The notes under the pieces are model-generated. The model saw only the letters and a program-made list of their open reading frames with translations. It searched no databases and was not told the origin of the DNA. From positions 2,728,001 to 2,792,000 of the forward strand of contig NZ_CP038462.1 of NCBI RefSeq assembly GCF_004777465.1: a stretch of DNA of 64,000 nt. Direction: 5' to 3'. Positions 16,880-26,051 of the stretch are shown here, one piece after another; position 1 is the stretch's first letter; every line of letters begins with the position of its first letter. This DNA comes from Nocardioides daphniae. GTDB taxonomy: Bacteria; Actinomycetota; Actinomycetes; Propionibacteriales; Nocardioidaceae. The translations under genes were made by a program, and so were the position numbers.

Positions 16880-17869
16880 GTGTCACTCACTGCCCCGCTG
16901 AAGGTCGCTGTCACCGGTGCTGCCGGTCAGATCGGCTACAGCCTGCTCTTCCGTCTCGCCTCCGGCGCCCTCGCGGCGGACCGTCAGATCCAGCTCCAGC
17001 TGCTGGAGATCGAGCCCGCCCTGAAGACGCTCGAGGGCGTCGTCATGGAGCTCGACGACTGCGCGTTCCCGAACCTGGCCGGCATCGAGATCGGGTCGGA
17101 CCCGGAGAAGATCTTCGACGGCGTCAACCTCGCCCTCCTGGTCGGTGCGCGCCCGCGCGGACCGGGCATGGAGCGTGGCGACCTGCTGTCGGCCAACGGC
17201 GCGATCTTCACCGCCCAGGGCAAGGCGCTCAACAAGGTGGCAGCTGACGACGTGCGCATCGGCGTGACCGGCAACCCGGCCAACACGAACGCCCTCATCG
17301 CGATGACCAACGCCCCCGACATCCCGGACGAGCGCTTCTCGGCGTTGACCCGCCTCGACCACAACCGCGCCATCTCGCAGCTCGCGGCGAAGACCGGGGC
17401 CGCGGTCACCGACATCACCAACATGACGATCTGGGGCAACCACTCGGCCACCCAGTACCCCGACCTGTTCAACGCGAAGGTGAAGGGGCAGAACGCCGCC
17501 GAGCTGGTCAACGACCAGGAGTGGCTCGAGTCGACCTTCATCCCGACCGTCGCCAAGCGAGGGGCGGCGATCATCGAGGCTCGTGGCTCCTCGTCAGCCG
17601 CCTCCGCCGCGTCGGCCACCATCGACGCCGCCCGCGACTGGCTCTTCGGCACCCCCGAGGGCGACTGGGTCTCGATGGCCGTGAAGTCCAGCGGCGAGTA
17701 CGGCGTGGCCGAGGGCCTGATCTCCTCGTTCCCCGTCACGACGTCGGGCGGCGCGTGGACGATCGTCGAGGGCCTCGAGATCTCCGACTTCTCCCGCGCC
17801 AAGATCGACGCCTCGGTCGCCGAGCTCGAGGACGAGCGCAAGGCCGTCACCGAACTGGGCCTCATCTGA
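16880..17869 (+). CDS. mdh: Malate dehydrogenase
   Basis: This NAD-dependent enzyme oxidises malate to oxaloacetate. It has 329 residues of the dimeric, cytosolic-like MDH type. The Rossmann motif is [19 protein letters not shown], the mobile-loop arginines are in [16 protein letters not shown], and the catalytic Asp and His lie in [12 protein letters not shown] and [13 protein letters not shown]. Start GTG 16880 has a clear site (TGAGGAG) five bases upstream. A TAGGGT hexamer near 16839 could be the -10 box. A strong hairpin follows the stop. With icd, sucCD and sdhCAB in the same 27 kb it forms an unusually dense TCA-cycle set, though each has its own promoter. Confidence 0.96.
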   Translation: MSLTAPLKVAVTGAAGQIGYSLLFRLASGALAADRQIQLQLLEIEPALKTLEGVVMELDDCAFPNLAGIEIGSDPEKIFDGVNLALLVGARPRGPGMERGDLLSANGAIFTAQGKALNKVAADDVRIGVTGNPANTNALIAMTNAPDIPDERFSALTRLDHNRAISQLAAKTGAAVTDITNMTIWGNHSATQYPDLFNAKVKGQNAAELVNDQEWLESTFIPTVAKRGAAIIEARGSSSAASAASATIDAARDWLFGTPEGDWVSMAVKSSGEYGVAEGLISSFPVTTSGGAWTIVEGLEISDFSRAKIDASVAELEDERKAVTELGLI

Positions 17870-17880
17870 CGCGACCCACC

Positions 17881-17923
17881 GGAGCCCGTCGCCCCGCCTG
17901 CTCAGCAGGGGGCGGCGGGCTCC
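17881..17923. terminator. Bidirectional terminator between mdh and DUF3017 gene
   Basis: Arms ggagcccgtcgcccc and ggggcggcgggctcc (one G-T wobble) form a 15-bp stem between two converging genes. It lies 12 bases after the mdh stop and 17 bases after the DUF3017 gene's stop on the other strand. Confidence 0.8.
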
Positions 17924-17939
17924 GTCGTTCCGTCAGCCG

Positions 17940-18290
17940 TCAGAGGGGCTGGTCGGGGATGACGCTCGCGAGGGTGGCGAGCGCCCCACCGACGAGCAGG
18001 TAGAGACCCACGTCGACCGGCTTCGAGCGGACCGCCAGCATCCCGGCGTCCTGCTCCTTCAGCACGATACGCAGGCCTGCGCCGGCGACCAGGGCGCCGG
18101 CGAAGATCCTGATCCCCACGCGCCACGAGCCGAGGACGACGACCAGGATCCCGCCGAGGATGACCGCCAGCATGGCGAGGTAGAGGGCGCCGCCGATCGT
18201 CGAGGGGTACCGACGCTCGGCCGGTGCCTCCTCGACCTCCTCGAGGGGGTGCTCCCCCTCTTCCGGCTCCACGACGCCCTCCGCCGTCAC
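17940..18290 (-). CDS. DUF3017 family membrane protein
   Basis: The protein has 116 residues: a Glu-rich cytoplasmic head (EGVVEPEEGEHPLEEVEEAP), then three hydrophobic helices (YLAMLAVILGGILVVVLG, RIFAGALVAGAGLRIVL, GLYLLVGGALATLASVI). Small three-helix proteins of this type directly follow folD in many actinobacteria; their role is unknown. It starts at GTG 18290, one base after the folD stop, so it is co-transcribed with folD. Family assignment rests on the folD linkage and topology. Confidence 0.75.
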   Translation of the reverse strand: MTAEGVVEPEEGEHPLEEVEEAPAERRYPSTIGGALYLAMLAVILGGILVVVLGSWRVGIRIFAGALVAGAGLRIVLKEQDAGMLAVRSKPVDVGLYLLVGGALATLASVIPDQPL

Positions 18291-18291
18291 G

Positions 18292-19155
18292 TCAGGCCTT
18301 CGCCCGGGCGACCTGCGCCTCGGCGATGGTGACGACGTTGGCCAGCAGCATGGCGCGGGTCATGGGGCCCACGCCACCCGGGTTGGGCGAGACCCATCCG
18401 GCGACGTCCCAGACGTCGTCGGCGAGGTCGCCCGCGATCTTGCCGTCGACGCGCGAGACGCCCACGTCGAGCAGCGCCGCACCGGGCTTGACCATGTCGG
18501 CGGTGATGATGCCGGGCACACCGGCTGCGGCGACCACGATGTCGGCCCGACGCACGTGCGCGGCCAGGTCGACGGTGCCGGTGTGGCACAGGGTCACGGT
18601 GGCGTTCTCCGAGCGACGGGTCAGCAGCAGGCCGAGCGGACGACCGACGGTGACCCCGCGGCCGACCACGACGACCTCGGCGCCGTTGATCTCGACGTCG
18701 TGGCGGCGCAGCAGCTCGACGATGCCGAAGGGGGTGCACGGCAGCGGCGCCTCGGTGCCCAGCACCAGCCAGCCGAGGTTGGTCGGGTGCAGGCCGTCGG
18801 CGTCCTTGGCCGGGTCGATCAGGCCGAGGACACGGTTCTCGTCACGGCCCCGCGGGAGCGGCAGCTGGACGATGTATCCGGTGCAGGCGGGGTCGTCGTT
18901 GAGCTGGCGGACGGCGTCCTCGATCTCGGCCTGCGAGGCGGTCTCCGGCAGGTCGATGCGGATCGAGGCGATGCCGACCTCGGCGCAGTCCTTGTGCTTG
19001 CCCCCGACGTACCACCGCGACCCCGGGTCGTCGCCGACCAGGATCGTGCCGAGCCCGGGCGTGATGCCCTGCTCGGCGAGCGCGGCCACCCGGCCCCGGA
19101 GCTCTTCCTTGATCGCGGCAGCAGTCGCGGAGCCGTCCAGCTTGCGTGCAGTCAT
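18292..19155 (-). CDS. folD: Methylenetetrahydrofolate dehydrogenase / cyclohydrolase
   Basis: This bifunctional enzyme interconverts 5,10-methylene-, methenyl- and 10-formyl-THF, the formyl donor used by PurN and PurH encoded just upstream. It has 287 residues. The catalytic Tyr-Lys region is [20 protein letters not shown], followed by [18 protein letters not shown] and the cofactor-binding [20 protein letters not shown]. Start is ATG 19155 ([16 protein letters not shown]). The gap to purH is 130 bases, with no ORF and no second ZTP aptamer that I can see. DUF3017 follows one base after the stop. Confidence 0.95.
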   Translation of the reverse strand: MTARKLDGSATAAAIKEELRGRVAALAEQGITPGLGTILVGDDPGSRWYVGGKHKDCAEVGIASIRIDLPETASQAEIEDAVRQLNDDPACTGYIVQLPLPRGRDENRVLGLIDPAKDADGLHPTNLGWLVLGTEAPLPCTPFGIVELLRRHDVEINGAEVVVVGRGVTVGRPLGLLLTRRSENATVTLCHTGTVDLAAHVRRADIVVAAAGVPGIITADMVKPGAALLDVGVSRVDGKIAGDLADDVWDVAGWVSPNPGGVGPMTRAMLLANVVTIAEAQVARAKA

Positions 19156-19285
19156 GTGTTCAATCCTCGATGTCGCGAGAGTCGTGGAGCGGGATGTCTG
19201 GCAAGGCAGCCGAGGGAGCGGGTCTGGGAGCGGAGCGACCCGCGACCGAGACTAACGCCGCCAGGCGCCCGCCCCGCGGCTCTCG

Positions 19286-20923
19286 TCAGTGGAAGAAGTG
19301 GCGGGTGCCGGTAAAGTACATCGTCACGCCCGCGGCCTCGCACGCCTCGATCGTGAGCGCGTCACGCACCGACCCACCCGGCTGGACGATCGCCTTGACT
19401 CCGGCCTCGATGAGGATCTGCGGGCCGTCCTCGAAAGGGAAGAACGCATCGGAGGCAGCCACGGCACCGCGGGCACGCTCCTGGCCCTCGACGAGGGTGT
19501 TGGCGCGCTCGACGGCCAGCTTGCAGGAGTCGACGCGGTTGACCTGGCCCATGCCGATGCCGACCGAGCCGCCGTCCTTGGCGAGCAGGATCGCGTTGGA
19601 CTTGGCCGAGCGGCACGCCTTCCAGGCGAAGGCGAGGTCGGCCAGCGTGGCCTCGTCGGCGGCCTCTCCGGTGGCCAGGGTCCACGTCGACGGGTCGTCG
19701 CCGCCGCCGTCGACCACCGCGTCGACGTGGTCGACGGTCTGCATGAGCAGGCCGCCCGAGATCGGGCGGGTCTCGATCTCGGCGCTGGCGTCGGCCGCGG
19801 CGACGAGGATGCGGATGTTCTTCTTGCCCTGGAGGATCTCCACGGCGCCGTCCTCGTAGCCCGGGGCCACGATGACCTCGGTGAAGACCTCGGCGACCTG
19901 CTGGGCCATCTCGACCGAGACCGGACGGTTGGAGGCGATCACGCCACCGAAGGCGGAGACCGGGTCGCACTCGTGGGCGCGGCGGTGGGCCTCGGCGATG
20001 TCGGCGCCGACGGCGACCCCGCACGGGTTGGCGTGCTTGATGATCGCCACGGCGGGCTCGGCGAAGTCGTTGGCGGCACGACGCGCGGCGTCGGTGTCGA
20101 CGTAGTTGTTGTAGGACATCTCCTTGCCGTGCAGCTGCTCGGCCTGGGCGAGGCCCGGGGTGCCGAAGCCGTTGACGTAGAGAGCCGCCCGCTGGTGCGG
20201 GTTCTCGCCGTAGCGCAGGACGGCCGCCTTCTCGTAGGTGCCACCGATCCAGGCCGGGAAGCCGGTCGAGGTGCCCTCGTCGTCGAGGGAGGTGTCGGTG
20301 AGCACGTTGCCCATCCAGGACGCGACGGCGACGTCGTACGAGGCGGTGTGGACGAAGGCCTGCGCGGCGAGCTTCTTGCGCTCGGCGTAGGTGAAGCCGC
20401 CGGCGGCCACGGCGGCGAGCACGGCGTCGTACGAGGTCACGTCGGTGACGACGGCGACCGACGGGTGGTTCTTGGCGGCGGCGCGCACCATCGAGGGGCC
20501 GCCGATGTCGATCTGCTCGACGCACTCGTCGGGGCTGGCACCCGAGGCGACGGTCTGCGTGAAGGGGTAGAGGTTGACGACGACGAGGTCGAAGGGCGCG
20601 ACGCCGAGCTCGTCGAGCTGGTCGACGTGGGCCTGGAGGCGGCGGTCGGCGAGGATGCCGGCGTGCACGCGCGGGTGCAGGGTCTTGACGCGGCCGTCGA
20701 GGCACTCGGGGAAGCCGGTGAGCTCCTCGACCTTGGTGACGGGCAGGCCGAGCTTCTCGATCAGGGCCGCGGAGCCACCGGTGGAGACGAGCTCGACGCC
20801 GGCGTCGTGCAGTCCGCGGACGAGGCCCTCGAGGCCGGTCTTGTCGTAGACGGAGACGAGTGCGCGACGGATCGGGACCTGCTTGTCGGCGCTGAAGTCA
20901 TGGGCGGTGGGCACGGAAGACAC
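19286..20923 (-). CDS. purH: AICAR transformylase / IMP cyclohydrolase
   Basis: This bifunctional enzyme carries out the last two steps to IMP. The N-terminal MGS-like IMP cyclohydrolase domain (about residues 1-190) shows [20 protein letters not shown] and [12 protein letters not shown]. The C-terminal transformylase domain shows [14 protein letters not shown] and [13 protein letters not shown], with catalytic Lys and His. I choose GTG 20923 ([13 protein letters not shown]) because GAGGAG lies five bases upstream; the frame is open further up but that part is the riboswitch. About 545 residues, unbroken. A ZTP riboswitch fills the leader between purN and purH, so purH is expected to rise when ZMP/ZTP accumulates, i.e. 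when 10-formyl-THF is short. Confidence 0.96.
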   Translation of the reverse strand: MSSVPTAHDFSADKQVPIRRALVSVYDKTGLEGLVRGLHDAGVELVSTGGSAALIEKLGLPVTKVEELTGFPECLDGRVKTLHPRVHAGILADRRLQAHVDQLDELGVAPFDLVVVNLYPFTQTVASGASPDECVEQIDIGGPSMVRAAAKNHPSVAVVTDVTSYDAVLAAVAAGGFTYAERKKLAAQAFVHTASYDVAVASWMGNVLTDTSLDDEGTSTGFPAWIGGTYEKAAVLRYGENPHQRAALYVNGFGTPGLAQAEQLHGKEMSYNNYVDTDAARRAANDFAEPAVAIIKHANPCGVAVGADIAEAHRRAHECDPVSAFGGVIASNRPVSVEMAQQVAEVFTEVIVAPGYEDGAVEILQGKKNIRILVAAADASAEIETRPISGGLLMQTVDHVDAVVDGGGDDPSTWTLATGEAADEATLADLAFAWKACRSAKSNAILLAKDGGSVGIGMGQVNRVDSCKLAVERANTLVEGQERARGAVAASDAFFPFEDGPQILIEAGVKAIVQPGGSVRDALTIEACEAAGVTMYFTGTRHFFH

Positions 20924-20954
20924 TGCTTCTCCTCGGTTGGTTGTCTCGTGGAGA

Positions 20955-21040
20955 GAGCACCCAGGCGGTCGATGCTCGTCAGTGCCCCTGCTCGGGGCCA
21001 CTCCCCGGTGGTTGCCCACCTTCGCCAGTCGTGTGGGCCC
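20955..21040 (-). promoter_or_regulatory. ZTP riboswitch (pfl motif) in the purH leader
   Basis: On the minus strand the purN-purH gap contains the conserved blocks of the pfl RNA in the right order. GACTGGCGAAGGTGG (about 21030-21016) is followed by the hairpin partner CCACCGGGGAG (21011-21001). A variable region comes next, then CCGCCTGGGTGC (20968-20957). The 5' GACTGGCG pairs with 3' CGCC as in known aptamers, and CGCCTGGG is the ZTP-contacting segment. The family senses ZMP/ZTP and typically controls purH, folD and related genes, which matches its place 34 bases before the purH start codon. With no obvious terminator between aptamer and gene, control may be at translation. Assigned by eye. 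Confidence 0.88.
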
Positions 21041-21052
21041 AGCCTAGTCGAC

Positions 21053-21676
21053 TCAGCCGATCCGGACGCGCCTGCCCTCGACGCTCCACCCCTCACGCAC
21101 CATGCGTCCCACGGAGTCGACGAGCATGGCCCGCTCGGCGATCTTGATCCGCTCGTGGAGCGTCTCGACGGTGTCGTCGTCGAGCACGTCGACGACGCTC
21201 TGCGCGATGATCTGGCCGGTGTCGACACCCGGGTCGACGACGAAGAGCGTGCACCCGGTGACCTTGACGCCGTACTCCAGGGCGTCGGCCGGACCGCGTA
21301 CGCCCGGGAAGGAGGGCGACAGCGCCGGGTGCGTGTTGACCACCCGGTGCTCGAAGGCCTTGAGGAAGTCGGCGCTGACCAGCTTCATGAAACCGGCGAG
21401 GACGACCAGGTCGGGCTCGAAGCCGGCGACCGCGCGGCGCAGGGCGAGGTCCCAGGCGTCGCGCGAGTCGTGCTGGGAGACCTGCTTGACGAAGGTCGGG
21501 ATGCCCAGGCGCTCGGCGCGGGCCAGCCCCTCGATGTCGAAGCGGTCGGCGCCGACGGCGACCACCTGCGCACCGAAGGCCGGGTCCTCGCAGGCGTCGA
21601 GCAGGGCCTGGAGGTTGGTGCCCGATCCGGACACGAGGACGACGAGGCGCGCGGGGGTGTGGTCAGCGGTGGGCAC
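21053..21676 (-). CDS. purN: Phosphoribosylglycinamide formyltransferase
   Basis: This enzyme transfers a formyl group from 10-formyl-THF to GAR in purine synthesis. It has 207 residues. The N-terminal VVLVSGSGTNLQALLDA binds phosphoribosyl. The catalytic block reads LVVLAGFMKLVSADFLKAF then RVVNTHPALSPSFPG, with the Asn and His of the active site, followed by GCTLFVVDPGVDTGQIIAQ. Start ATG 21676 lies nine bases after the perM stop. Gene order perM-purN-purH matches mycobacteria (Rv0955-Rv0957). It is upstream of the ZTP riboswitch and so not itself under its direct control. Confidence 0.95.
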   Translation of the reverse strand: MPTADHTPARLVVLVSGSGTNLQALLDACEDPAFGAQVVAVGADRFDIEGLARAERLGIPTFVKQVSQHDSRDAWDLALRRAVAGFEPDLVVLAGFMKLVSADFLKAFEHRVVNTHPALSPSFPGVRGPADALEYGVKVTGCTLFVVDPGVDTGQIIAQSVVDVLDDDTVETLHERIKIAERAMLVDSVGRMVREGWSVEGRRVRIG

Positions 21677-21685
21677 CCGGGGAGT

Positions 21686-22978
21686 CTAGGGCTCCTGCTC
21701 GACCACGGGCTCGGTGACCGACCCCGTGGTCGCCTCCGAGGATGACTCCGTGGATGACTCCATGGATGACTCCGTGCCTGCCATGGCCGTTGCCTCGGCA
21801 GCGGGATCGTCGAGGGGCACCGACGTACGCCGCTGCCACCAGGTGACCAGCAGGCCGCCGGCCAGCGCCCCCAGGCCGAGCCAGACCACGGCGTGCAGAC
21901 CCACGTCGCCGGCCGGCGCCCCGACCTCACGCAACCGACCGGGACCGGCAGCGCCACCGGCCACCGCCGTCAGGACCGTCAGCACCGCCGCGGCGACCAG
22001 GCCGGCACCGCAGGCACGCAGCGCGCCCTCGTCCCAGCGCAGGGTCGGGCGCTCGCTCTGGTGGCGCCAGGCGGCTGCTCCCGCGACGACGACCGGGACG
22101 ACCGCACTCGCCGCCCACCAGGCCGGGGGGATGCCGGCCTCGGGCAGCGCCGCCAGCAGCGGCATCAGCGGCAGGGGCCCGAGCGTCACCGCGGCCGGTG
22201 AGACCACGGTCCCCACCCCCACCGCGAAGCCGGGACCGAGCAGGAAGGCGCCGGTCATCAGCACGGCGTTGGGCGCGAAGCCGAGGTTGAGCAGGAGGAG
22301 CTGCACGGTCTCGCCGCCGGAGAGGCCGAGCGTGTCGACCATCTCGATCGCCTGGCCCAGACCGAGGCCGAGGGCGGCGACGAGCAGCACCAAGCAGACC
22401 ACGAGCCACCAGAGGAGCACCCGTCGGGCGGTGGCGCTCGCGTGGCGCACCACGGGCGGCAGCTGGGAGACCCACGCGGCCGCGCGACCGGAGCCGGTCG
22501 CGATGCCGGGCGCCCCCAGCCCGACGGCAAGCGCCAGGCCCCCGAGCAGGACCCGTCCCACCAGCGGGTCGAAGGTGTCGCTGGAGACCAGGTTGACCAC
22601 CACGAGCAGGCTGGCCAGGTAGGCGAGGGCGAAGCCGATCAGCGCCGCGGGGACCGTCAAGTCGCGCTCCCCGTCGGAGAGCCGGTGGACGTCGGGCCCG
22701 TGGGCCCAGACCCGCTCCCCCAGGCTGAGGGCGCAGCGCCACACCCACCAGGCGAGCCCGCCGGTGAGCAGCAGCGGCACCACGGTGACCGCGACCCCGT
22801 CGACCGTGAAGCCGGAGCCGTGGCCGACGAGCCAGGCGATCGCGCCGTGGCGCACGCCGTCACGTGCGCTCCCGTGCGCGCCGGCGTCGCTGAGGAACCA
22901 GGCGACGACCCCGAGCAGGCCCGCCACGACCAGTGGCCCGGCGACCGCCAGCAGTCCGTGGACGATCCCCCACAGCAT
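21686..22978 (-). CDS. perM: PerM-like polytopic membrane protein (DUF6350 type)
   Basis: The protein has 430 residues with about nine or ten hydrophobic helices and no enzymatic motif. The last ~35 residues are hydrophilic and Ser/Thr/Glu-rich (SSMESSTESSSEATTG), encoded by a 12-bp repeat. The call rests on topology, size and position directly before purN-purH, where mycobacteria carry Rv0955, an integral membrane protein linked to cell division under stress. A gene symbol based on that equivalence is tentative. Start ATG 22978 (MLWGIVHGLLAVAGPLV). Nine bases separate it from purN, so the three genes form one operon. Confidence 0.7.
   Translation of the reverse strand: MLWGIVHGLLAVAGPLVVAGLLGVVAWFLSDAGAHGSARDGVRHGAIAWLVGHGSGFTVDGVAVTVVPLLLTGGLAWWVWRCALSLGERVWAHGPDVHRLSDGERDLTVPAALIGFALAYLASLLVVVNLVSSDTFDPLVGRVLLGGLALAVGLGAPGIATGSGRAAAWVSQLPPVVRHASATARRVLLWWLVVCLVLLVAALGLGLGQAIEMVDTLGLSGGETVQLLLLNLGFAPNAVLMTGAFLLGPGFAVGVGTVVSPAAVTLGPLPLMPLLAALPEAGIPPAWWAASAVVPVVVAGAAAWRHQSERPTLRWDEGALRACGAGLVAAAVLTVLTAVAGGAAGPGRLREVGAPAGDVGLHAVVWLGLGALAGGLLVTWWQRRTSVPLDDPAAEATAMAGTESSMESSTESSSEATTGSVTEPVVEQEP
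21741..21776. repeat. 12-bp tandem repeat, three copies, in the perM tail
   Basis: Three adjacent copies of gatgactccRtg, differing at one base, encode part of the acidic Ser-rich tail of the PerM-like protein. Length is a multiple of three, so copy number can change without frameshift. Confidence 0.85.
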
Positions 22979-23181
22979 GGCGGGACGAGGTCGCCCGATG
23001 AGGCCACCTCCGCCCCGGCAGGGGCGTGGGACGAGACGGTCGAAGAAGGAGGGAGTGCGGGTGCCATGTCCGGGCCATCATCGCGCGTCGAGGTGGGCGG
23101 ACCTCGACAGCCACGCCGCCGCCCGCCCACCGGTACGTCGAAGTGCGTGGCGTGGGCCCGCGGCGTACGGTTGTCGACGCC

Positions 23182-25020
23182 ATGGATCAGCCCGCAGAGT
23201 TCGACGCCTTCTACAAGGACGTCCGTGACCGACTCCTCGTCGAGGCCTACGCACTCACCGGGGACCTCGCCGTCTCGCGCACCGCCGTGCGCGACGGGCT
23301 GGCCGTGGCCTGGCACCACTGGAACAAGGTGCGGCGCGTCGACGACCGGATCGGCTGGGTCCGTCCGCACGTGTGGCGTCGTGCCCGGCACCGCCACAAC
23401 GCCCGTCCGTGGCACCGCGAGCGCAACCTTCCCGACGACGTCAAGGAGACGCTCGAGGCGCTCAACGGGCTCTCGCTCAACCAGCGCAAGGCGCTGGTGC
23501 TGACCCACCTCTCCCCCGTCCCGATGGGCCAGCTGGCGCGCGAGATCGGCGTGACCGCACGCACCGCCGAGGACCTGGTGACCAGCGCCAACACCGACTT
23601 CGCGCAGGCCCGCGGCTGCACCGTCGAGGAGGTCGGCCTCCGCCTCGAGGGGCTGCGCACCGTGATCGCCGGGCGCTGGCCGCGCTCCACGATCCTGCGC
23701 CGCGCCGGCACGGCACGAAGACGTACGCACGCAGTCGCCGGCGTGCTCGCGACCCTCGCCCTGGTCGTGGCCAGCGGTTCGCTGGTCGCCCAGGGCAGCG
23801 ACGACGACGCCGCCCTGGCCGAGCAGGGCTTCAGCCGCCGGCCGATGAAGGTCGACACGGTGCCCGAGGTGCCGACCCTGTCGGAGGAGTCGCTGCTCGC
23901 CGCCAGCCAGCTGCGGCGCGTCGACCGGGGCCTGACCTGGACGGTCGGCGAGACCCACGACAACACCACCGGCGACGGCCTCGTGCTGCCCTGCCAGAGC
24001 GCCAGCTTCGCCGACCCCGACGGACTCGGTGCCTACGTGCGTACGTTCTCCGGCGCCCCGCGCAAGAAGCGAGACGCGGGCGCTGCCGCGGTCCAGATGG
24101 TCGAGCTCTCACGTACGCCCGAGGACGCCGAGGAGACCTACCGCACGGCGCTCGGCTGGTTCACCGCCTGCTCGGCCCCCTCCACCCAGCTGGTCGGCGT
24201 GCACTCGTTGCCCGACGTCGGCGACGAGGCCAGCGTGGTGACCCTGCGCCAGTGGCGCGGCCCCGACCGCACCGTGCAGGTGGCGGTGGCGCGGACCGGC
24301 CAGATCGTCTCCACCACCATGACCCAGGTCAAGGGCGGGTCGACCGCTCCGGAGCGCGTCGCCTCCGTGCTCGGCGCCTCGGTCAACGCCCTGTGCGGGC
24401 AGTCCGGCGCCGGCGCCTGCTCGGCCCCGCCGAAGCCGCGACGCACCGACGTCCCCCGCGCCGGCGAGGTGCCGGGGATGCTCAGCGAGTGGGACATGCC
24501 GCCCATCTCCGGGACCAGGGAGTCGTGGGTGGGCACGACCGCCAAGGAGCTCACCAAGAACGAGGCGTCGACCCGCTGCGACACCACCGCCTTCACCGGC
24601 AAGAGCATCCGGATCCACCTGTCGCGGACCTTCCTCTTCCCGAAGGCCGCGCAGAAGAACCCGACCTTCGGCCTCACCCAGACCGCCGGCCTGACCCGCA
24701 ACGCCGCCCAGACGCGCAAGTTCGTGGAGGGCGTGCGCGCCAAGATGGCGCGCTGCTCCGACGAGGAGCTCAGCACCGAGGTCACCAGGATCGTCGACCA
24801 GCGCGGCGGCAAGAGCGAGCTCACCGCCTGGCACGTCGAGTCGGAGCTGCCCGGCGACCGCTCGCTCGAGGTCTTCATGGCGATCATCCGCCACGGCAAC
24901 ACCGTCTCCCAGGTCGGCTTCGTGCCGGCGGGCAAGCTGGAGATCTCGCGCGCCGACTTCGCCGACCTCTCGAAGCGGGCGCTGGAGCGCCTGCCGCGCC
25001 TGCGCCTCGAGCAGGACTGA
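23182..25020 (+). CDS. ECF-sigma-like domain fused to a membrane anchor and a large outer domain
   Basis: The protein has 612 residues in three parts. Residues 1-155 resemble an ECF / SigE-type sigma factor: region 2-like FDAFYKDVRDRLLVEAYALT, and region 4-like LSLNQRKALVLTHLSPVPM followed by QLAREIGVTARTAEDLVTSA. A basic stretch (RRAGTARRRTH) precedes one transmembrane helix at about 183-204. The remaining ~400 residues are outside and contain several cysteines (LPCQS, FTACS, NALCGQ, GACSAP, TRCDT, ARCSD). The region 2 -10-recognition core looks weak, so it may not act as a real sigma factor. ATG 23182 is used because upstream sequence in the frame looks non-coding. It sits alone between perM and sucD, interrupting a gene order conserved in mycobacteria. 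Function is unknown. Confidence 0.7.
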   Translation: MDQPAEFDAFYKDVRDRLLVEAYALTGDLAVSRTAVRDGLAVAWHHWNKVRRVDDRIGWVRPHVWRRARHRHNARPWHRERNLPDDVKETLEALNGLSLNQRKALVLTHLSPVPMGQLAREIGVTARTAEDLVTSANTDFAQARGCTVEEVGLRLEGLRTVIAGRWPRSTILRRAGTARRRTHAVAGVLATLALVVASGSLVAQGSDDDAALAEQGFSRRPMKVDTVPEVPTLSEESLLAASQLRRVDRGLTWTVGETHDNTTGDGLVLPCQSASFADPDGLGAYVRTFSGAPRKKRDAGAAAVQMVELSRTPEDAEETYRTALGWFTACSAPSTQLVGVHSLPDVGDEASVVTLRQWRGPDRTVQVAVARTGQIVSTTMTQVKGGSTAPERVASVLGASVNALCGQSGAGACSAPPKPRRTDVPRAGEVPGMLSEWDMPPISGTRESWVGTTAKELTKNEASTRCDTTAFTGKSIRIHLSRTFLFPKAAQKNPTFGLTQTAGLTRNAAQTRKFVEGVRAKMARCSDEELSTEVTRIVDQRGGKSELTAWHVESELPGDRSLEVFMAIIRHGNTVSQVGFVPAGKLEISRADFADLSKRALERLPRLRLEQD

Positions 25021-25114
25021 GCCACCTCCGCCCACTCCCGCCCGGCCGCGCCGCGCGCCTCTGGGCGCGGACCGGCCCCGAGGGCGGCAGCCGCGAAGGG
25101 TCGGGAAATGCCGA

Positions 25115-25139
25115 ACGCCCCGGCCGGTGGCCGGGGCGT
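25115..25139. terminator. Bidirectional terminator between the sigma-like gene and sucD
   Basis: A perfect 11-bp stem (acgccccggcc and ggccggggcgt) with a three-base loop sits 16 bases after the sucD stop and about 95 bases after the sigma-like gene, between two converging genes. Confidence 0.8.
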
Positions 25140-25155
25140 CCGTCTCTGACGTGTG

Positions 25156-26034
25156 TCAGATGTTCTGCATGATCTCGCGCATCAGGGCGGTCTCGGACGG
25201 CGTCTTGCCGACCTTCACGCCGGCGGCCTCGAGGGCCTCCTTCTTCGCCTGCGCGGTGCCCGAGGAGCCCGAGACGATGGCGCCGGCGTGGCCCATGGTC
25301 TTGCCCTCCGGGGCGGTGAAGCCCGCGACGTAGCCGACGACCGGCTTGGTCACGTGCTCCTTGATGTACGCGGCGGCGCGCTCCTCGGCGTCGCCACCGA
25401 TCTCGCCGATCATCACGATCGCCTTGGTCTCCGGGTCGTTCTCGAAGGCCTCGAGGGCGTCGATGTGCGTGGTGCCGATGATCGGGTCTCCACCGATGCC
25501 GATGGCGGTGGTGAAGCCGTAGTCACGCAGCTCGTACATCATCTGGTAGGTCAGGGTGCCCGACTTGGACACGAGACCGATGGGGCCCTTGCCCGCGATG
25601 GTGTGCGGGGTGATGCCGGCCAGCGACTCTCCGGGCGAGATGATGCCCGGGCAGTTGGGGCCGATCATGCGGGTCTTCTTGCCGTTCAGGTAGGCGAACA
25701 CCTCGGCGGTGTCCTGGACCGGCACACCCTCGGTGATCACGACGAGCAGCGGGATCTCGGCGTCGATGGCCTCGATGCAGGCGGCCTTGGTGAAGGCCGG
25801 CGGCACGAAGGCGACGGACACGTTGGCGCCGGTCTCCTTCATGGCCTCCTCGACGGTGCCGTAGACCGGGAGGGTCTCACCGTTGAGCTCGACCGTGGTG
25901 CCGGCCTTGCGGGCGTTGACACCACCGACGATGTTGGCGCCCGACTGGAGCATCAGGTCGGTGTGCTTGGAGCCCATGCCACCGGTGATGCCCTGGACGA
26001 TGATCTTGGAGTCCTTGTTCAGGTAGATCGTCAT
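25156..26034 (-). CDS. sucD: Succinyl-CoA synthetase alpha subunit
   Basis: This subunit binds CoA and carries the phosphohistidine in succinyl-CoA to succinate conversion with NTP formation. It has 292 residues. The CoA-binding N-terminus reads [20 protein letters not shown], the central block is [13 protein letters not shown], and the active-site histidine is in [20 protein letters not shown]. Start ATG 26034 ([13 protein letters not shown]) has GGAGAA just upstream. It follows sucC by 17 bases in one operon and ends before a shared terminator. Confidence 0.96.
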   Translation of the reverse strand: MTIYLNKDSKIIVQGITGGMGSKHTDLMLQSGANIVGGVNARKAGTTVELNGETLPVYGTVEEAMKETGANVSVAFVPPAFTKAACIEAIDAEIPLLVVITEGVPVQDTAEVFAYLNGKKTRMIGPNCPGIISPGESLAGITPHTIAGKGPIGLVSKSGTLTYQMMYELRDYGFTTAIGIGGDPIIGTTHIDALEAFENDPETKAIVMIGEIGGDAEERAAAYIKEHVTKPVVGYVAGFTAPEGKTMGHAGAIVSGSSGTAQAKKEALEAAGVKVGKTPSETALMREIMQNI

Positions 26035-26051
26035 TTCAAGTTCTCCTTGTC

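Noticed and set aside
19156..19285. Second ZTP riboswitch upstream of folD
   Set aside because: The gap contains CGCCAGGCG-like sequence, but the paired GACTGGCG and CCGCCTGGG blocks are not both present in order.
20924..21019. Longer PurH start upstream
   Set aside because: The extra codons coincide with the ZTP riboswitch and lack a ribosome site.
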